Below, piece after piece: positions 33,053 to 43,952 of a stretch of DNA of 64,000 bases. A program made the position numbers and the translations under genes. The DNA comes from Hericium rajendrae (taxonomy: Eukaryota > Basidiomycota > Agaricomycetes > Russulales > Hericiaceae). Location: the NCBI GenBank assembly GCA_033439255.1, contig CM065882.1:3224001-3288000 (forward strand), read 5' to 3'. The notes beneath the pieces are model-generated. The model saw only the letters and a list, made by a program, of their open reading frames with translations. It searched no databases and was not told the DNA's origin. The number at the start of each line of letters is the position of its first letter. Position 1 is the first letter of the stretch.

Positions 33053-33932
33053 ATGCCTGCTGCGCCCCGCAACACAAAGGACGATTACTATCGCTCCTGG
33101 GAGGCTTTTGACAGGATCTTCACTACTCAGCCTTCGTCGGCTACCGTGCGCGGCGACGACCCCGAGGACGAATACATCGCAGACAGGCCGATGGCGCCGG
33201 AGCCATTCTCCACACCTTTGAATTCCTTCGCATCGACCAGCTCTACGGAACCAGAGACGCCTGCCGATAGCGATTCACTGGATCGCGTGTGGGGCGAGGT
33301 GCGCAGGAAGAAAGAACGCCAGATGGCCACACAGCCGTCAAAGGTGAAGTCCCTGGAGGCGTGGTCCGCGAGCGAGCAGACGCCTCCTGCACCTACCGTC
33401 GTGCCGCCTCCGCGTGCCGCAGCTGCCAAGCCGCACCTCAAGAGACAGAAGTCCAAGTACGTGCTGCGCCGTATGCCCTGAAGAATCGCTCATTAACGCG
33501 CATCCGCCAGCGTGTTCTTCAAAGAATCACGCGATGGGCGTCTGGTGAGGATAGTCCTGTGTCGAATTCTGGCAGTTGGTTGATCTTCGCCAGGTGACTG
33601 CGACATTTGACCTTGCCGGGGTCAAGAAGGAAGATATGCACGTCAGTTTCCAAGCTGATCGTCTTGTCGTGACCTGGCGCACGGTCAAAGTCACTGATAG
33701 GATCGAGAACGGAACGGTCTTCAGAGACAGGGAGGAGAAAAAGTACAGCCGTACGATCCCGCTTCCGTCGGGCACCAAGGTTCGTTACCACATCTCCTGC
33801 TCCACCGCTCTGTTGATTGACATTATGCAGTTTGAGGAAGTGCGCGCCTCGAGAGACCACAGATGCCTCATCCTGACCTACCCGAATATGCGAGCTATTC
33901 GAGCAAAACCGAGGCCAGTCGACGACTCGTAA
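33053..33932 (+). CDS. Hsp20/alpha-crystallin-domain protein with disordered N-terminal extension
   Basis: Exon 1 codes for about 135 residues of polar, Pro/Ser/Glu-rich sequence starting MPAAPRNTKDDYYRSWEAFD. Two short introns follow (donor GTACGT after QKSK, and GTGAGG after SRDGRL). The core reads VFFKESRDGRL-VTATFDLAG, then VKKEDMHVSFQADRLVVTW and REEKKYSRTIPLPSGTK, which are beta-strands of the alpha-crystallin domain including the L-P-S-G-T turn before the last strands. The gene ends FEEVRASRDHRCLILTYP...RPVDDS. Hsp20 proteins are ATP-independent holdases. Only one alpha-crystallin domain is present, and the usual C-terminal I-X-I motif is not evident, so oligomer assembly may differ from canonical small Hsps. 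Confidence 0.83.
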
Positions 33933-34281
33933 TTGACTCGGACTGCACCTTTCACCGGTTCTGGTTTTATACTCCCTAGACATCACGCTGACATCCTCTA
34001 TCCTACACTTCTTTTCCTACTCACTTAATCCTTTTTATATACTCCTCTTTCTCGTCACTGTTGTGTACTATTAAGTGTTCTATGTCACCACAATCCTAAG
34101 GGGTCGTATTTATCCGACGCTATCATGAAGCCGGTGTTTGTACTACTGTAACATTTGTAAAATTACATGGAGACTGGCTGTTTGTACAATCTACTCTTCA
34201 AACGACAGGGATGGTGCATAAGTGACGGAGGGACATTCAGTTCGAAAATGAGATTGGAAGACGAAGAAAGATGGTATGGGC
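33933..34281. other. Convergent 3'-3' spacer
   Basis: AT- and T-rich region between the Hsp20 gene (+) and the basic unknown gene (-). It contains ATAAGTG/TTAATCC-like words and no open frame of note. Confidence 0.55.
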
Positions 34282-35801
34282 TCAAGAGGCTTCCTGAATA
34301 AGAGTAGCATTTCGAGCAGTCTCCAAGAATCCACCTAAGAGAGATGCCAAGGTTTTGAGCTGCTTCGTGCTTGCGTCAGTGACATCTTGTGCGAGAAGAG
34401 CATGGTCTTGTGACTCCACCATCGCTAGTGAGTTGCGCTGCTCAGATGGCTGGTCAGGAAGAAGAGCAACACCAGATCCGAGCGGAGAAACCCGATTGAC
34501 CATTGGGAGAGGAACTCGACAATGAAACGGGCGGTAGTTATTATCGATGGGATGTGGTGCAGGGCTGGCTTGTTCGTGTTCCAATGCATTCGTAGAAGCA
34601 GGAGCAGTTGAGAGCCTGCTGAAACTGGTCAAGAGCTTCGAAAAAGGAAGAAGCATTATACCACTGACGTTCGCGAGATGTATTTCTGGCGAAAAGCATG
34701 TTCATGGTCTTGCAACGAAACGAACTGTAATGGGCTGTAGTCGCTTATCTGACAGTCAGCGCGTCGGCTTCGACGCATAGATATCGGTCTCCGAGCCTGG
34801 GGTGCGATCTCTGGAGGACTCGAATAGGCGTATGGTTTCCAGCCTGTCACAGGTCGCTGTTCAAGACCTGGGTCTACCAGAGAAGGCCCTCGCGATTCTT
34901 CAGAGTCAAACGTCGCCTGTGCCAGAGCCACAGCCTGAGTCCTAGGATCCATAGTGGTCCAGCGTCGAGGCCGTCGTGACACTGGCGGAGTCGCGCACCT
35001 GACAGGTCGGAAAGTCAGAGGTCGACGAGTGGCTATATGCGCAGAACCAGAATCAAGAGGTCCTGAGTCTGGCAGGTCAACGTGGGAGTACACAGCCGCT
35101 TCGTGCATGCGTTGCGCAAGAGACTTCTTGAGCCGCTTCCGCCGAGGTTGTTTCTTTGCTGTCCGTTGCGGCTGCTCGAGGGTTCCATCTGATTCAAGAC
35201 ATATTGACTCCTCTCTATACGAATCCGAGGATGCAGGGCCTAAAGGGGACGATGGACAGAGAATAGCGGCAGGAATGTTATGGATCAGAGGTGTACGGAG
35301 ATTGGGACGTGCATCTTCAACATCGTCGCTGCTTCCAAGGATCACCATCTTACGTGCGCGTCGGCGGCGGCTGTACCTCTTCACGGTCTTCCCAGTGGTT
35401 TTCTGTAAGAACTCGTGCACAGAAAGCATGCTGGTATCGTCGCCCCTTGGCACGTCCAACGCTGGTGTGTGCGCTCTTGGGGGCTCAGGGAGGGGAGCAG
35501 GACGAACGTCCTGGCGAATCGGGCCTTCTGGCAAGGCTATATGCGTTGCATTATCGATGCACTCCAGAGTCACGGCCTTCACACCATGGTAATGGATCGG
35601 AGCAGGAGAACTGGATATCTGAATCGGGGACGACGATAAGTAGTAGCCAAGACAAGGATCGACGGCCCTTCGTGCGCGCCTGCGCTTTCGCCTGATCTAT
35701 GCGACGTGTGGACCTGTGAGGACAAATTTTGAAAGCTAGGATATCGAGCTTACGATAATGCTGTCGTCATCTACAGTATCGTGTAATAAATAGCCAGTCA
35801 T
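34282..35801 (-). CDS. Unknown basic, proline-directed-site-rich, probably nuclear protein
   Basis: I do not recognise the family. The start at 35801 gives MTGYLLHDTVDDDSII; an intron with acceptor TAG then joins in phase to IRRKRRRARRAVDPC. The long second exon runs leftwards to about 34,660 and the last exon ends EARNATLIQEAS-like (RNATLIQEAS) at 34282. Visible features: three clusters of basic residues that look like nuclear localisation signals (RRKRRRARR, KRYSRRRRARK, KKQPRRKRLKKS), many SP/TP and PPVSRRPRR sites, and no membrane segment or Cys cluster. A short helical segment at the end (TKQLKTLASLLGGFLE) is the only clearly structured part. The splice near 34,650-34,690 could not be fixed by phase, and an alternative upstream first exon in another frame (around 35,800-36,000) cannot be excluded. 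Confidence 0.55.
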
Positions 35802-36069
35802 CGCGAATCTGAATATCAACAGATGGTGGTGTACGTGGAAGGTGGTGGTAGGAGACAGAAGAGAGATGAAATCGGCTACGTGAAGTACGAATGCTGGCGC
35901 CAACCTCACGGACGGAAATACTGTACTGAACTCCTGCAAGGAAACGAACTGGCTTCACTGGATGGTCAAGGAATAACGTGCAGGTCTCTCGACGTGAAAA
36001 CGACAATTGTTAAACTCGTCTATGTTATACACCTGTAGTACAACTTCTAGATTCACTACGAACTCGGTA

Positions 36070-38886
36070 TTATTTTGGCAATGCTGCCAGCTCACTCTTC
36101 AACCGCTTCAGCTCTTCCACAGCAGCCGCAATCTGCTCCTCCAGTTCCTTCGTCTTCGGCGTCTGCGACTTCAACTCGCGAACCTTATTGCCCTGCTCCG
36201 CAATCTTCGCCTCCCATGCAAGGACCTCAGCCGACTTCGGACCTCCATCCTCTACAGTCTCCACGGCAGCCTTGTGCGCAGCCTTCTTCGCGGCTGTGGC
36301 CTTGCGCTTCGATATGGCCGGGGCGACGTGTTTCGCATCCGCGCTCGGCTCTGGGGTGGCAGCGGCTGTTGCCGGCTTGTTTCCCGCGAACTTGTCTCTC
36401 CATACGTCGGCCATCTTCTCGTCGATGCGGTTGAACAAGTGTTCCGGTTTGCCGATATGGTGTCCAGGGAGAATGTCGATGGAGAAGACATCCGGAACGG
36501 CACGAGCGGGGGCGTTCAGCTGGGTTAGGATCGCCTCGGAGGTCGCGGGCATGAAAGGGTATATGAGCGCGGAGAGGATATAGATCAGGTTTGCGGCGCG
36601 GGTAACCACTTGCGCGCATCGGACGGGGTGTTCGGCCACCAACGCCTTGTTGAGGCCGGATGCTTGAAGGTACGCATTGCCTCGGGCGGAGAGATGCATG
36701 ACGGTCTGGAGGCCGAGTCGCAGCTTGACAGAGTCCATGGCTTCGATGTAGTCCTTGAGGAGGCCATTGACATCATTGACGAACTCTGCATCTACTTCGT
36801 CGTTAGGAGATAGAGGACCGGCAACTTCGCCTTCTGGGATGACACTTTCATATTGTGAAGCGATGAATTTGAGAGCTCGGTTCACAAAATTCCCGAAGCT
36901 AAACTATGTTAGTCAATAGCAGAAGGTAATAGAACACGCGAGTACTGACTTGTTCAAAAGGATGTGGTTGTTTGCGGCAATCTGGATCGTGATGAGTATG
37001 CTGGCAGACGACTCGGTGAATAACACTTAAACTTACACAATCTGCCCAGGAGAACATGGCGTCCTGCGTTTCAGGTCTTGTCGAAATGAGGTAGTATCGC
37101 CAAACCGACGATGGAATGCCCGTCTCTCTCGCCGCAGGTCCAAACACACCGCGGCTATGGCTCTTGGAGAATTTTCCGCCCTCATAATTCAAGTACTCTA
37201 GTCAAATGCTCGTCAGCAAGATTCACCCAACGACCGCAAAGAACAAGCTTGAACCTGTCGTTGAAAGATGATGAAGCTTTGTCCAATTTCGTCCGTCGCC
37301 AATTTGAATGGATGGGAAGAAAATGGTATGGAAGTAGACGTTGTCCTTGCCCATGAACTGGTAAAGACGGACGTTCTTCGGGTTGAACCACCACTGCCCC
37401 CATTCTGGAGTCAAGTTGGCAGTAATACTAGGGTATCCGATGGGAGCATCAAACTGAAAGATCATGAGACACACATTCTCTGCGAAAAAGTATAGATAGA
37501 CGTACCCAGACGTCTACGCACGTACAAGTTGATAAGTCAGTCGCCGGCTTCGGTCAGGTTTACGGAAAGAACTCACAGAGGACTTTCCCCTTCATGCTTT
37601 GGTCTTCCTCATCATCCCTCACCGGGACAGGAACACCCCACTGGAGATCTCTGGTCACAGGGCTGGGCCTAAGACCACCCTTCAGCCGTGCGTCGATCAG
37701 CTCGCCTTCACTGTTGATCACGGAATTGGGTGACCACTTCCCCTCCTTCCAGGACTGTTTGATCCACTCCTCCGTTCGGGACTGGACAGCATCCAATTTC
37801 ACGTACATGTTGGCGGAGGAACGTTGGACCACTTTATGCTTTTTATTTATGAGACAGCGCGGGTTGATGAGTTCTATCGCATCTAAGGTGCGGCTGCACG
37901 CGTCGCATTGGTCTCCGCGAGCGTCCTGTCGAGGATGGTCATGAATAGGCATAAGGATTGCGTCGACAGATACTCACGTCTGATCCACAATGGGGACATA
38001 TCCCTTCCACGAAGCGGTCAGCGAGGAATCTAGTAAAAACATTGAAGGAACCAGCGATTGAGGAATTTCATGAGTGCTCACTTCTGACAATCTTCGCAGT
38101 ACGTCTGAGCCTTTGTCTGCTTCTCTAAGAGACCATTCTTCGCGAGATTCAGGTATATCGATTGACAGATCCTGGAAGAGAACATGAACGCGGCAAGTGG
38201 GCTGAGAATGCAAGTCTACGTACTCCGTGTGGTATTGCGTACTTGTCCGTCCGAAAAAATCGAACCTAGCCACCGTTCAGTATCGCTGAATACACAGATG
38301 AGTCTAAAAACTCACCCGATCTCGAACCACCTGTACGTTTCGCGATGGAGTTCGTAGTATTTGTCGCATAATTGTTTTGGCGTGATACCTTCCTTCAATG
38401 CCTGTGTCTCCGTGGCCGTGCCGTATTCGTCTGTCCCACACACGTATAGTGTTCTGCGATTACGGGTACCTTCAGATGCATGTTAGCTCGTCGACCGACG
38501 GATCCAATGTACTGTATACGCACGGGAATATCTTTCACGGACAGTCAGCCTTGTGAAAAGAATTATGGACGGTAGAAACTCACCGGCTGTATACATCCGC
38601 GGAAAGGGTGCTCCCAATGATGTTGCCTGCATGGTGTAATTAGGCGATGCAGTATATTGCCACGGCGCAGCGAGCTACTCACCAAGATGGGGTACGTTAT
38701 TGCAGTACGGCAGGGCAGAGGTAACGAGGATGTTAGTCTCCCCCTCCTTCGGCAATCTGGAATGTCGCACAAGGACGATCAGATGCTGTAATTTATTTAA
38801 ACGTGCACAGATATGCCATACGCTACTTCTCCAGGATCCGGAACGGCTCTGAGCAGTCCGTCTGCAGAGCGGATCTTCTGCGCCAT
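36070..38886 (-). CDS. Methionyl-tRNA synthetase, cytosolic type, with WHEP-like C-terminal tail
   Basis: Class I aminoacyl-tRNA synthetase charging tRNA-Met. The N-terminal catalytic block reads [18 protein letters not shown], where HLG(N) is the HIGH motif. The zinc-binding insert has [14 protein letters not shown] preceded by a further Cys pair and followed by LINPRC. After LQWGVPVPV and [13 protein letters not shown] comes the KMSKS equivalent [15 protein letters not shown]. The anticodon-binding helical domain follows ([45 protein letters not shown]). The last 100 residues hold an Ala/Lys-rich linker and [19 protein letters not shown]...[15 protein letters not shown], which has the spacing of a WHEP helix-hairpin. 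The KFSKS lysines and all Zn cysteines I can trace are present. About nine exons. The first exon and start (38886) are the least certain part; the splice into LPKEGETN needs confirmation. The gene diverges from the OPT transporter with 218 bp between start codons. Confidence 0.9.
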
Positions 38887-39104
38887 GGATGCGAAAAATC
38901 TGAAGCTTGCTGATCTCCAACGGGGTTTATGGCACACGGGATAACAAGGCGATGGAAGCGATCAGGATGAGGTATAAATTAGAGAAAATCGATGCCTTCG
39001 ATGCGCTTTCGTGACTCGAAGTTGATGACTCCTTCCTTCCTTCCCGAGGCGTGTCTGGACCAAACATGGCACAAACAACGCGCTGCTGACCCGGCACACT
39101 GTGA
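38887..39104. promoter_or_regulatory. Compact divergent promoter (MetRS / OPT transporter)
   Basis: Only 218 bp separate the two start codons, so both genes must share this promoter region. No individual motif is assigned. Confidence 0.5.
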
Positions 39105-41872
39105 ATGCCGCTTCTCGGGGCTTCGTCATCGACCTTTGCCTTGCAGGTCGCCAACGACAGCTTAGACCCTTGGCTTGTCGTGGAGGATGAGTCTCAGGTC
39201 ATGGATCAGGTGCGTCAGAGACACAGCTTCGATGAAGTCAGTTTATTCACTATCGGGAAGGGGTCGGGCAAGTAGCAGAAGTCGGTCGAGGTGCCGCGCT
39301 CCCATGAATACGAGCCCTGAACTTACAGTATGACATTGATATCCATTTCCGTATGACGAAAATCTCACTGAAGATGAACTTTGTGTCAGTTTCGGGCCGT
39401 TGCGCTCGGGCTTCTTATCGGCTGCCTGCTATGCTTCACGAATCTCTATTTCGGATTGCAGACAGGATGGATTAGCATGTAAGTCATTACTTCGACTCTG
39501 CACCCCGAGATCAGCGACTAGAGCATATGCAGGATGTCGCTACAGTCAGCTCTGATCGGCTTCCTACTGTCTCGAGTGTTACCAAGTCCAATGACGCCTC
39601 AGGAGAACGTCGTCGTACAGACGACCGCGGTCGCAACTGGAACAGTGAGCCCTAGCATCGGCTGCTTTCTAAGAGTCTCTGAGCCAATACATATTATTCT
39701 CTCTAGATGCCCTTAGCTGCGGGCTTTGTTGGTATAATCCCTGCATTGAGTCTACTTGACCCAGAGAAGGATGGTTCACCGCCAGTTATACTATCTTGGG
39801 TCGGTGCTATTGGCTGGTCCTTTGCCGTTGCATATTTCGGGTCAGCATCTGACCTTTCAGCATGACGCAGTGGCTTACCTTTGCGCTTCCAGTGTTTTCA
39901 TGTCTCCGCCTATCCGCAAACAAGTCGTGAGTTCAGAAAATCGTCAGCTCGCCGTGCCAGGTGCTAAATCCGACTAGGTCATAGAAGAGCAGCTTGCATT
40001 CCCATCCGGGACAGCTACTGCACAATTGATATCCGTACTTCATAAGATACCTCCACCTGACACTTCTCTCCGACGGCGGCGCAGTGGCTACTACAGCCCA
40101 CTCACTATGGAGGACGGCACTGAAGGTCAATTGGCCCGAGAACCAACTGACATCGTCCCAGAGGGCGACAACGAGACCGATGACGTGCGTGAGGTAGTCC
40201 AGACTGAGGGATGGTTGGATCTCGCGTGGAGTTTCCTTGCTTCTGGAGCTCTGACGGTTGGTGAAAATAAATTAGGATGCAGCGCTTGCTCATTATCGTA
40301 CAGCTTCTGTCCTACTTCTTCCCCATTGTTTTTGCGATTCCCGTCTTCGGCGAGTATCTTGCCCGAGAATGGGCGTGGACTTTCACTCCTAGCTTGTCAT
40401 ACGTCGGACAGGGTCAGTTCTTGCTCCTATTTTCTCAACCTTCTATTCAAACTAGGTATCAGGTATCATCATGGGTTTCCCTACGACTCTCAGCATGAAT
40501 CTGGTGAGGTTCATCTAAGTGACGTATTTCTGACTATCTTCTGATCTTGATTCAGGGAATGCTGGTAGGCTGGGGCATACTGTCGCCGATATCGAAGCAT
40601 GCCGGCTGGGCCCCTGGTCCCGTAGGTGACATGACAACAGGAGCTCGCGGCTGGATCCTATGGACTGCTCTCGCAATCATGTGTTCGGACAGCCTTATAT
40701 CTCTGGCTCCCGTCGTCGGGGAGATTGTGGGCAGGGTCTCACAGAGTATACATCAACACTATGGTAGAGACGATTCCGTTGCGGAAGTCATGAGCAAAGA
40801 CGATGAAGAAATAGAGAGCGAAGATCGATTGGTGTCGACTCGCACAGTCATTTGGGGCCTCGCAGGCAGCATAACCCTGGGAACAATCCTCGTCTGGCTT
40901 GTCTTCGGGCACGAAGGTATCAAGCCGTGGGCTACACTAGTGGGCTTCTTATTAGGCGGTCTGTTGAGTATACTGGGGTATGTCAATTCTACATTGTCTG
41001 CTACATCGCATTGATATCACGAGACCAGTGTTCGTGCCCTCGGCGAAACAGACCTCAATCCTGTCAGTGGTCTAGGCAAGATCAGCCAGCTGCTGTTCGC
41101 GGTTATTCAACCTGGCAATGTTGTCGCTAACATAATCGCAGGCGGTGTCGCTGAAGCAGGCGCACAGCAGTAAGCCCATTGATTTTCCATGTCGCATTCT
41201 ATGATTGAATTCGATTGCAATAGGGCCGGAGACCTGATGCAAGACCTGAAAACAGGCCATCTCATCGGAGCCTCTCCCAAAGCTCAGTTCTATGGACAGC
41301 TGATTGGCTCGACTCTGTCTATCTTCGTGACTGTAACAGCATACAGTCTGTATCAGAAAGCATACCCTATCCCGGGCCCGTCCTTCCCTGCGCCCACGGC
41401 ATATGTATGGCTGAGCTTGGCCCGCCTCCTTCGTAAGTGCCTTCGTCAGTATTCTGGCTCGTTGTCTTAACTGTTGATCACAGGCGACGGCGACTTGCCC
41501 GAGAAGAGCGGCGTATTTATGCTGGCTTCCGCGATCATATTTGGTCTTAACTCTGCATACAAGACGGCCGCATTCCGCCGCGGACTGTGGTATGCCAAAT
41601 GGATACCTTCCGGTGTCGCTTTCGCTATAGGATTCCTCAACACGCCGTCTTTCTCGCTTGCTCGTCTTGTCGGTGGCATTGTCGAATACGTGTGCCACAC
41701 CAGATTAGCGAAGGGAGGTGCTGGAGGCGCGAATATACGCCTCATTGTTATTGCGAGTGGTTTCGTCCTGGGTGAGGGCGTCGTGAGTGTCGTGAGTCTT
41801 GTTCTGCGGACGTTTGGCGTTGGTGTAGCTAGCTGCTATGGATGCGGTCATGGCATGTGCGGAGGATGCTGA
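39105..41872 (+). CDS. OPT-family transporter (YSL-like) with Cys-rich C-terminus
   Basis: OPT proteins import oligopeptides or metal-chelate complexes by proton symport at the plasma membrane. After a first exon MPLLGASSSTFALQ..., the membrane part shows GLLIGCLLCFTNLYFGLQTG and then WISM-MSLQSALIGFLLSR, the diagnostic YSL/OPT N-terminal block. Further along are PLAAGFVGIIPAL, FGVFMSPPIRKQVV, LAFPSGTATAQLI (the conserved LxFPxGTAxA motif), GIIMGFPTTLSMNLGML, ILSPISKHAGWAPGP and the long hydrophilic loop before TRTVIWGLAGSITLGTIL. The C-terminal half includes LFAVIQPGNVVANIIAGGV, GDLMQDLKTGHLIGASPKAQ, WYAKWIPSGVAFAIGFLNTP and GFVLGEGVVSVVSLVLRTFG. The protein ends VGVASCYGCGHGMCGGC, a cluster of four cysteines and one His. 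At least eight exons. Substrate unknown. The start at 39105 is chosen because it opens the first exon; the second exon boundary is inferred. Confidence 0.88.
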
Positions 41873-42193
41873 AGCTGGTGTAGCTTACACTTGAATAATT
41901 GCTAGCTATTTGCATCGTTCCTGTAGTTGTATCCATTAATACCACGTGTATATCATAGATCTTTCCTTGCGAGGAGCAGCGGCCCCAACTTCACTTTGAC
42001 TGTGGGGTCCGAACATGTAGACATGGCAACTCTTCGAGATCCTTCCACGTGTCAGTCGTACAATGACGTGTCGCACAGCGCCACACAGACTCTTCATTAC
42101 CAGCCCGTGCTTGCGCGACACAATGCGCCAAATACGACGACCCTCTATAGGGCACACCACCCAGCATATTGTCTCTGCTGAAAGCTAATACGC
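41873..42193. other. Intergenic: OPT 3' end and SARAF promoter
   Basis: A possible 5' exon (signal peptide) of the SARAF gene could hide here, since family members begin with a secretory signal that the first visible Met does not supply. No other gene seen. Confidence 0.45.
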
Positions 42194-43255
42194 ATGATCT
42201 CCCGTATTCCGCTCGCCAAGATCCCTTCCTTGACGTTCTACAAAGACGCGCTTACACGGTCCAGGCGAGGCAAACCGATCCCACAACTGATATGCCTGGG
42301 GGACGCGTGCAAATTGTACCAGCCTGACGTTGTTCGGTGCCAGAATGTTGGAGGATATGGAACAGAGGTAGATTGGAAGGTACTATCCACAGCCCTTGAC
42401 GAGCCGCGAGCCCTCGCTGACGGAGGTTGTAGTGTGAAGCTGACCTGCCAGACGCTCTGCGCTTCGGCCGAGTTGAAGTGTCTTGTGAAGGATGGAACGG
42501 ACCAGGGGACAGCGACGTTCTAAAAGGCACGTCTTCACCACTTCCTCAGACTTTTACGTGCTGAGCCTTGAACAGGATCTTGTTCGTTACAATATCGCTT
42601 GGTGCATGTACCGAAGTTCCTACGAAGTGAGGACTCGTACCTTGCCCCTGTCAAGAACTGGTTCACCAGTGAGTTTTTCCCTAACCGTACTTTATGTGCA
42701 GGAGGCTCAAGAATTATTGTAGCCCAGAATATAGCAGAAATCCTTTTCTACGTGCTGTGGCTTGGCATTCTCGCATTGATTTTGTATTCCATCTTCAAAT
42801 CCTGGCGTCAATCATCTGCCACGGGACAGTCACCTCCAGGGACTGGTGGACCAGGCTCAGGTCCTTCAAGGCGGGGCTGGTTTCCGTGGGACAACCCCGA
42901 TGGTCATAGCGGCGCACACGATCATAATGCCCCACCGCCTCCGTACACGAAGTATTCACAAGATACAAATCAAGCTGGCAATGGTCCCGGAGGAATGGGG
43001 TTCTGGTCTGGTGCCTTGCTCGGAGGTCTGGGCACCTACCTATTCAATCGAAGACGAGATTACGAACCACCTCAACGTCCTTACGATTGGGACCGACAGC
43101 GTAGTTTCTCGAGTTTCCAGTCTCGCCCATCAGCTGGCCTCTTTTCACGACCTTCGAGGATGTATAGTTCAAGCTACGATGACAGAGGTGAAGGGTCGTC
43201 AAATCTTGGGTCGGCGCGAAGGAGTACGGGCTATGGAGGTTCGAACGTCAGATAA
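42194..43255 (+). CDS. SARAF-like (store-operated Ca2+ entry regulator, TMEM66 family)
   Basis: The luminal domain is clear: KIPSLTFYKDALTRSRRGKP followed by IPQLICLGDACKLYQPDVVR and CQNVGGYGTEVDWK, then after an intron (GT at the end of DWK, acceptor TTGTAG) CEADLPDALRFGRVEV and SCEGWNGPGDSDVLKG. These match the SARAF N-terminal Cys-rich domain. A membrane helix follows (AEILFYVLWLGILALILY), then a Gly/Pro/Tyr/Arg-rich cytosolic tail with GPGGMGFWSGALLGGLGTYL, also typical. In animals SARAF damps STIM/Orai calcium entry from the ER membrane; in fungi the partner is unknown. The coding frame between 42,520 and 42,610 is confusing: two frames carry plausible sequence (LSLEQDLV and LVHVPKFLRSEDSYLAP), so one splice there is unresolved. 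No signal peptide precedes the first ATG used. Confidence 0.8.
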
Positions 43256-43952
43256 AGCTGGCTATGAGATGCCTTTGCTGTTGTATGATAGAGTATGTGA
43301 GTCCGATGATATTGCGACGATCTTGCTTCGTCCTATTCTGATATTGGCGACCTGTATCTTAGGTTTGTAAAGAGCTTCGCGTCCCTAACTAATATTCATA
43401 TTTGCTTATGTGAGTTGACTGTTCACTGAGCTGTGGATCTAGTGCCGGATGAATCTCAATCAGTTCGGGAAAACAGCTTTGATTATGATGAAATTATACT
43501 CACCATGGATCTTTCTCGGTGATATTTTCTCTAATACCAACAATCAGCCACGAAAGAAGCACCCACAAGCCGGAACACTGTTCTCTATGTCCGAGAGCTC
43601 AGCCCATCACAGTGCTGCACGTATTGCAGCCACGACATTTTTAGCATGGGTTTGACGCATGTGACGCTGCCAAGCACCTTCTCCAGTTGCATGCCCAGTA
43701 GCTGTCCATGTTGAGACGGAGAAACCACGAGAGTGCCGCTCAAGTCGACAGTCTCGGATCGACCGAGTTTTAGCGGTGAAGGCGGGGACACATCGAACCG
43801 TGTCCCTTCGGCTTGGGCTCCTCGCCAAAACGACAGCATGTGACAATTGCGCAGGGCCATGCGTCGGATTTCGGTGAATTACCACTACTCTTGTATGAGC
43901 TATAAAGTGAGTTCTGCGAGTGACGTGTGTGGACTAACTGCATCTCTGCAAA
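43256..43952. promoter_or_regulatory. SARAF 3' end and endoglucanase promoter
   Basis: This 0.7-kb region has no supported gene. A TATAAAG element lies at 43901-43907, just before the GH5 gene. Carbon-catabolite CreA/Mig-type sites (SYGGRG) may be present but I did not find a convincing paired arrangement. Confidence 0.5.
43901..43907 (+). promoter_or_regulatory. TATA box of the GH5 endoglucanase gene
   Basis: TATAAAG lies 46-52 bp before the ATG at 43953, close spacing as often seen in secreted-cellulase genes of basidiomycetes. Confidence 0.55.
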
